NCBI GenBank assembly: GCA_022799355.1 | Contig: JAAWOG010000007.1 | Location: forward strand, 1-64,000 | From: Lachnospiraceae bacterium | Lineage (GTDB): Bacteria > Bacillota > Clostridia > Lachnospirales > Lachnospiraceae | Direction of reading: 5' to 3' | DNA: 64,000 nucleotides | Part shown: one piece after another, positions 63,972 through 64,000 of the stretch | Position numbering within the stretch: position 1 is the first letter of the stretch | How the letters are laid out: each line of letters opens with the position of its first letter | Made by a program: the position numbers and the translations under genes | Notes under the pieces: model-generated | What the model was told of the DNA's origin: nothing | Databases searched by the model: none | What the model saw: only the letters and a program-made list of their open reading frames with translations

Positions 63972-64000
63972 CCGTGGAAAATCTGCGATATATGTTGCCG

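Noticed and set aside
1-64000. rRNA or tRNA genes
   Set aside because: No tRNA-like cloverleaf with a GGTTCGA/CCA pattern or rRNA sequence was found. The GGTTCGAAACC word in the S10 leader is part of a local hairpin without the rest of a tRNA.

Overview
The window looks like part of a chromosome of an anaerobic, butyrate-forming member of the Clostridia, most likely Lachnospiraceae. Four things in the sequence support this: a complete S10-spc-alpha ribosomal cluster of Firmicute layout (zinc-type S14, a KOW protein between map and infA, L17 with a lineage-type insertion), a thl-crt-hbd-bcd-etfB-etfA operon plus a separate ptb-buk pair, a YesM/YesN two-component pair, and CUT1 sugar transport. 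Almost everything except ptb-buk is on the minus strand. I see no rRNA, tRNA, CRISPR, prophage or intact insertion sequence.

Layout: (1) 104-5960, an alpha-galactoside module: a GH36 alpha-galactosidase, two CUT1 permeases and a lipoprotein solute-binding protein, with a short Rpn-family remnant downstream and a tandem 102-bp hairpin repeat in the promoter region. (2) 6327-6633, a 54-residue small protein with its own promoter and terminator, next to the remnant of a miniature mobile element. (3) 6678-20746, a type VII (ESX/WXG100) secretion-like operon. In transcription order it encodes an FHA-FHA-EssC ATPase, an EspG-like protein, three WXG100 proteins, a decayed kinase tail, a WXG-like/papain-like peptidase fusion, a YukD ubiquitin-like protein, a second fusion of the same type, a PP2C phosphatase, and a membrane Ser/Thr kinase ending in an OmpA-type peptidoglycan-binding domain. 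No EsaA, EssA or EssB homologue is recognisable. (4) 21161-24524, YesN/YesM. (5) 24679-27068, a scar of an ECF sigma/anti-sigma pair and an AAA/PD-(D/E)XK protein. (6) 27317-28543, a 6-phosphofructokinase with PPi-type active-site motifs. (7) 28730-45639, the ribosomal superoperon with secY, adk, map, infA and rpoA, preceded by a long structured leader. (8) 46061-46483, bacteriohemerythrin. (9) 47024-49076, ptb-buk on the plus strand. (10) 49171-54150, an ABC exporter-like cluster. (11) 54236-57077, an MBOAT/SGNH pair for modifying a surface glycan or polymer. (12) 57330-63703, the butyryl-CoA operon.

How the genes fit together: thiolase, Hbd, Crt and the Bcd/EtfAB complex would convert acetyl-CoA to butyryl-CoA, and Ptb/Buk would convert that to butyrate with ATP formation. 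The type VII-like operon is the most unusual part. The FHA domains on the ATPase, the kinase and the PP2C phosphatase suggest a phospho-switch on secretion, tied to the cell wall through the kinase OmpA domain. Two cysteine-peptidase-like proteins with WXG-like N-termini are the likely specialised substrates.

A family of small non-coding elements with terminal inverted repeats (core GTAACARTTCAGC) occurs three times: 6567-6633 (right half only), 46687-46829 (flanked by an 8-bp direct repeat) and 63835-63971 (flanked by a 12-bp direct repeat). All three lie next to promoters.
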